A stretch of DNA of 64,000 bases from the NCBI GenBank assembly GCA_041390365.1, contig JAWKQB010000002.1, positions 62,001 to 126,000 on the forward strand. The letters are read 5' to 3'. The stretch is from Syntrophotaleaceae bacterium. GTDB taxonomy: Bacteria > Desulfobacterota > Desulfuromonadia > Desulfuromonadales > Syntrophotaleaceae. The notes below the pieces were generated by a model. That model ran no database searches. It was not told the origin of the DNA and was given only the letters and a program-made list of their open reading frames with translations. The position numbers and the translations under genes were made by a program. Below are positions 63,825-64,000 of the stretch, in pieces (the stretch's first letter is position 1; every line of letters starts with the position of its first letter).

Positions 63825-64000
63825 ATGTCGTATCTGGTTCTGGCTAGAAAGTATCGGCCCCAGAGCTTCGGCGATCTGGTTGGGCAGGAACATGTCAGCC
63901 AGACGCTGACCAACGCGATGAACTCCGGGCGCATTCACCACGCCTTTCTTTTCACCGGTGCGCGAGGGGTCGGCAAGACCTCGGCCGCTCGGATTTTTGC
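63825..64000 (+). CDS. dnaX: DNA polymerase III gamma/tau subunit, N-terminus only
   Basis: The frame opens at ATG 63825 and is cut by the window edge after 58 codons. It begins MSYLVLARKYRPQSF, followed by DLVGQEHVSQTL and the Walker A loop FTGARGVGKTSAARIF, all typical of DnaX. It is the clamp-loader ATPase. Confidence 0.92.
   Translation, partial: MSYLVLARKYRPQSFGDLVGQEHVSQTLTNAMNSGRIHHAFLFTGARGVGKTSAARIF

Overview
The window looks like a chromosomal segment of a Gram-negative, probably anaerobic bacterium of the Desulfuromonadales type (Desulfuromonas/Geobacter relatives). This is an inference from a heptose-LPS cluster, an encapsulin with ferritin-like cargo, rubredoxin next to a PerR-like regulator, NadA, B12-dependent radical SAM enzymes, many c-di-GMP and PAS sensors, and a tRNA-Ser / SRP RNA / dnaX end. 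Most of it is GC-rich, with AT-richer stretches at about 7.5-9.3 kb, inside hsdS, at 21.5-21.8 kb and at 41.2-42.4 kb.

Layout. 1-5.7 kb: the end of a PAS-GGDEF sensor, a DUF3300 protein and phosphoglucomutase. 5.8-21.2 kb is a defence/conflict island: a hipBA module with three evenly spaced operators; a type I restriction-modification operon (hsdM-hsdS-hsdR) followed by an XRE-ImmA peptidase and a PIN-like protein; a small PAS protein; and a compact three-gene cassette of caspase-like peptidase, alpha/beta hydrolase and subtilisin-like protein. 21.2-30.5 kb: a decayed copy of a small gene, then a TolC-like protein, three tandem PhnD-like binding proteins, a membrane histidine kinase, a REC-GGDEF-EAL response regulator and the intact copy of the small gene.

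30.5-42.2 kb holds the most unusual locus, a minus-strand RiPP (ribosomally made, modified peptide) cluster. It has a lasso-type B2 protease, a PqqD-like leader-binding protein, a 29-residue precursor ending in six tyrosines and a histidine, an HPr-kinase-like protein, a SPASM-type radical SAM enzyme, an ABC exporter, a Kdo/LPS-kinase-like protein, a B12-type radical SAM protein with a second cysteine triad, a second radical SAM enzyme and a nucleotidyltransferase. Most neighbours overlap by ATGA, so they are probably translated as a coupled unit. The lasso ring-closing enzyme is absent and three radical SAM proteins are present, so the product should not be an ordinary lasso peptide.

42.5-47 kb: encapsulin and its cargo, a Cu/Zn superoxide dismutase lipoprotein, a small conserved protein, a zinc alcohol dehydrogenase and an SRPBCC protein. 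47-57.6 kb: a minus-strand LPS core operon for ADP-heptose synthesis (hldE, gmhB) with several GT9, GT4 and GT2 glycosyltransferases. 57.6-58.1 kb: a nested inverted-repeat/minisatellite spacer. 58.1-63.1 kb: an SDR, another B12 radical SAM protein, a DUF3343 protein, nadA, rubredoxin and a PerR-like regulator. The end carries tRNA-Ser(GGA) with a duplicated 3' end, the SRP RNA and the start of dnaX.
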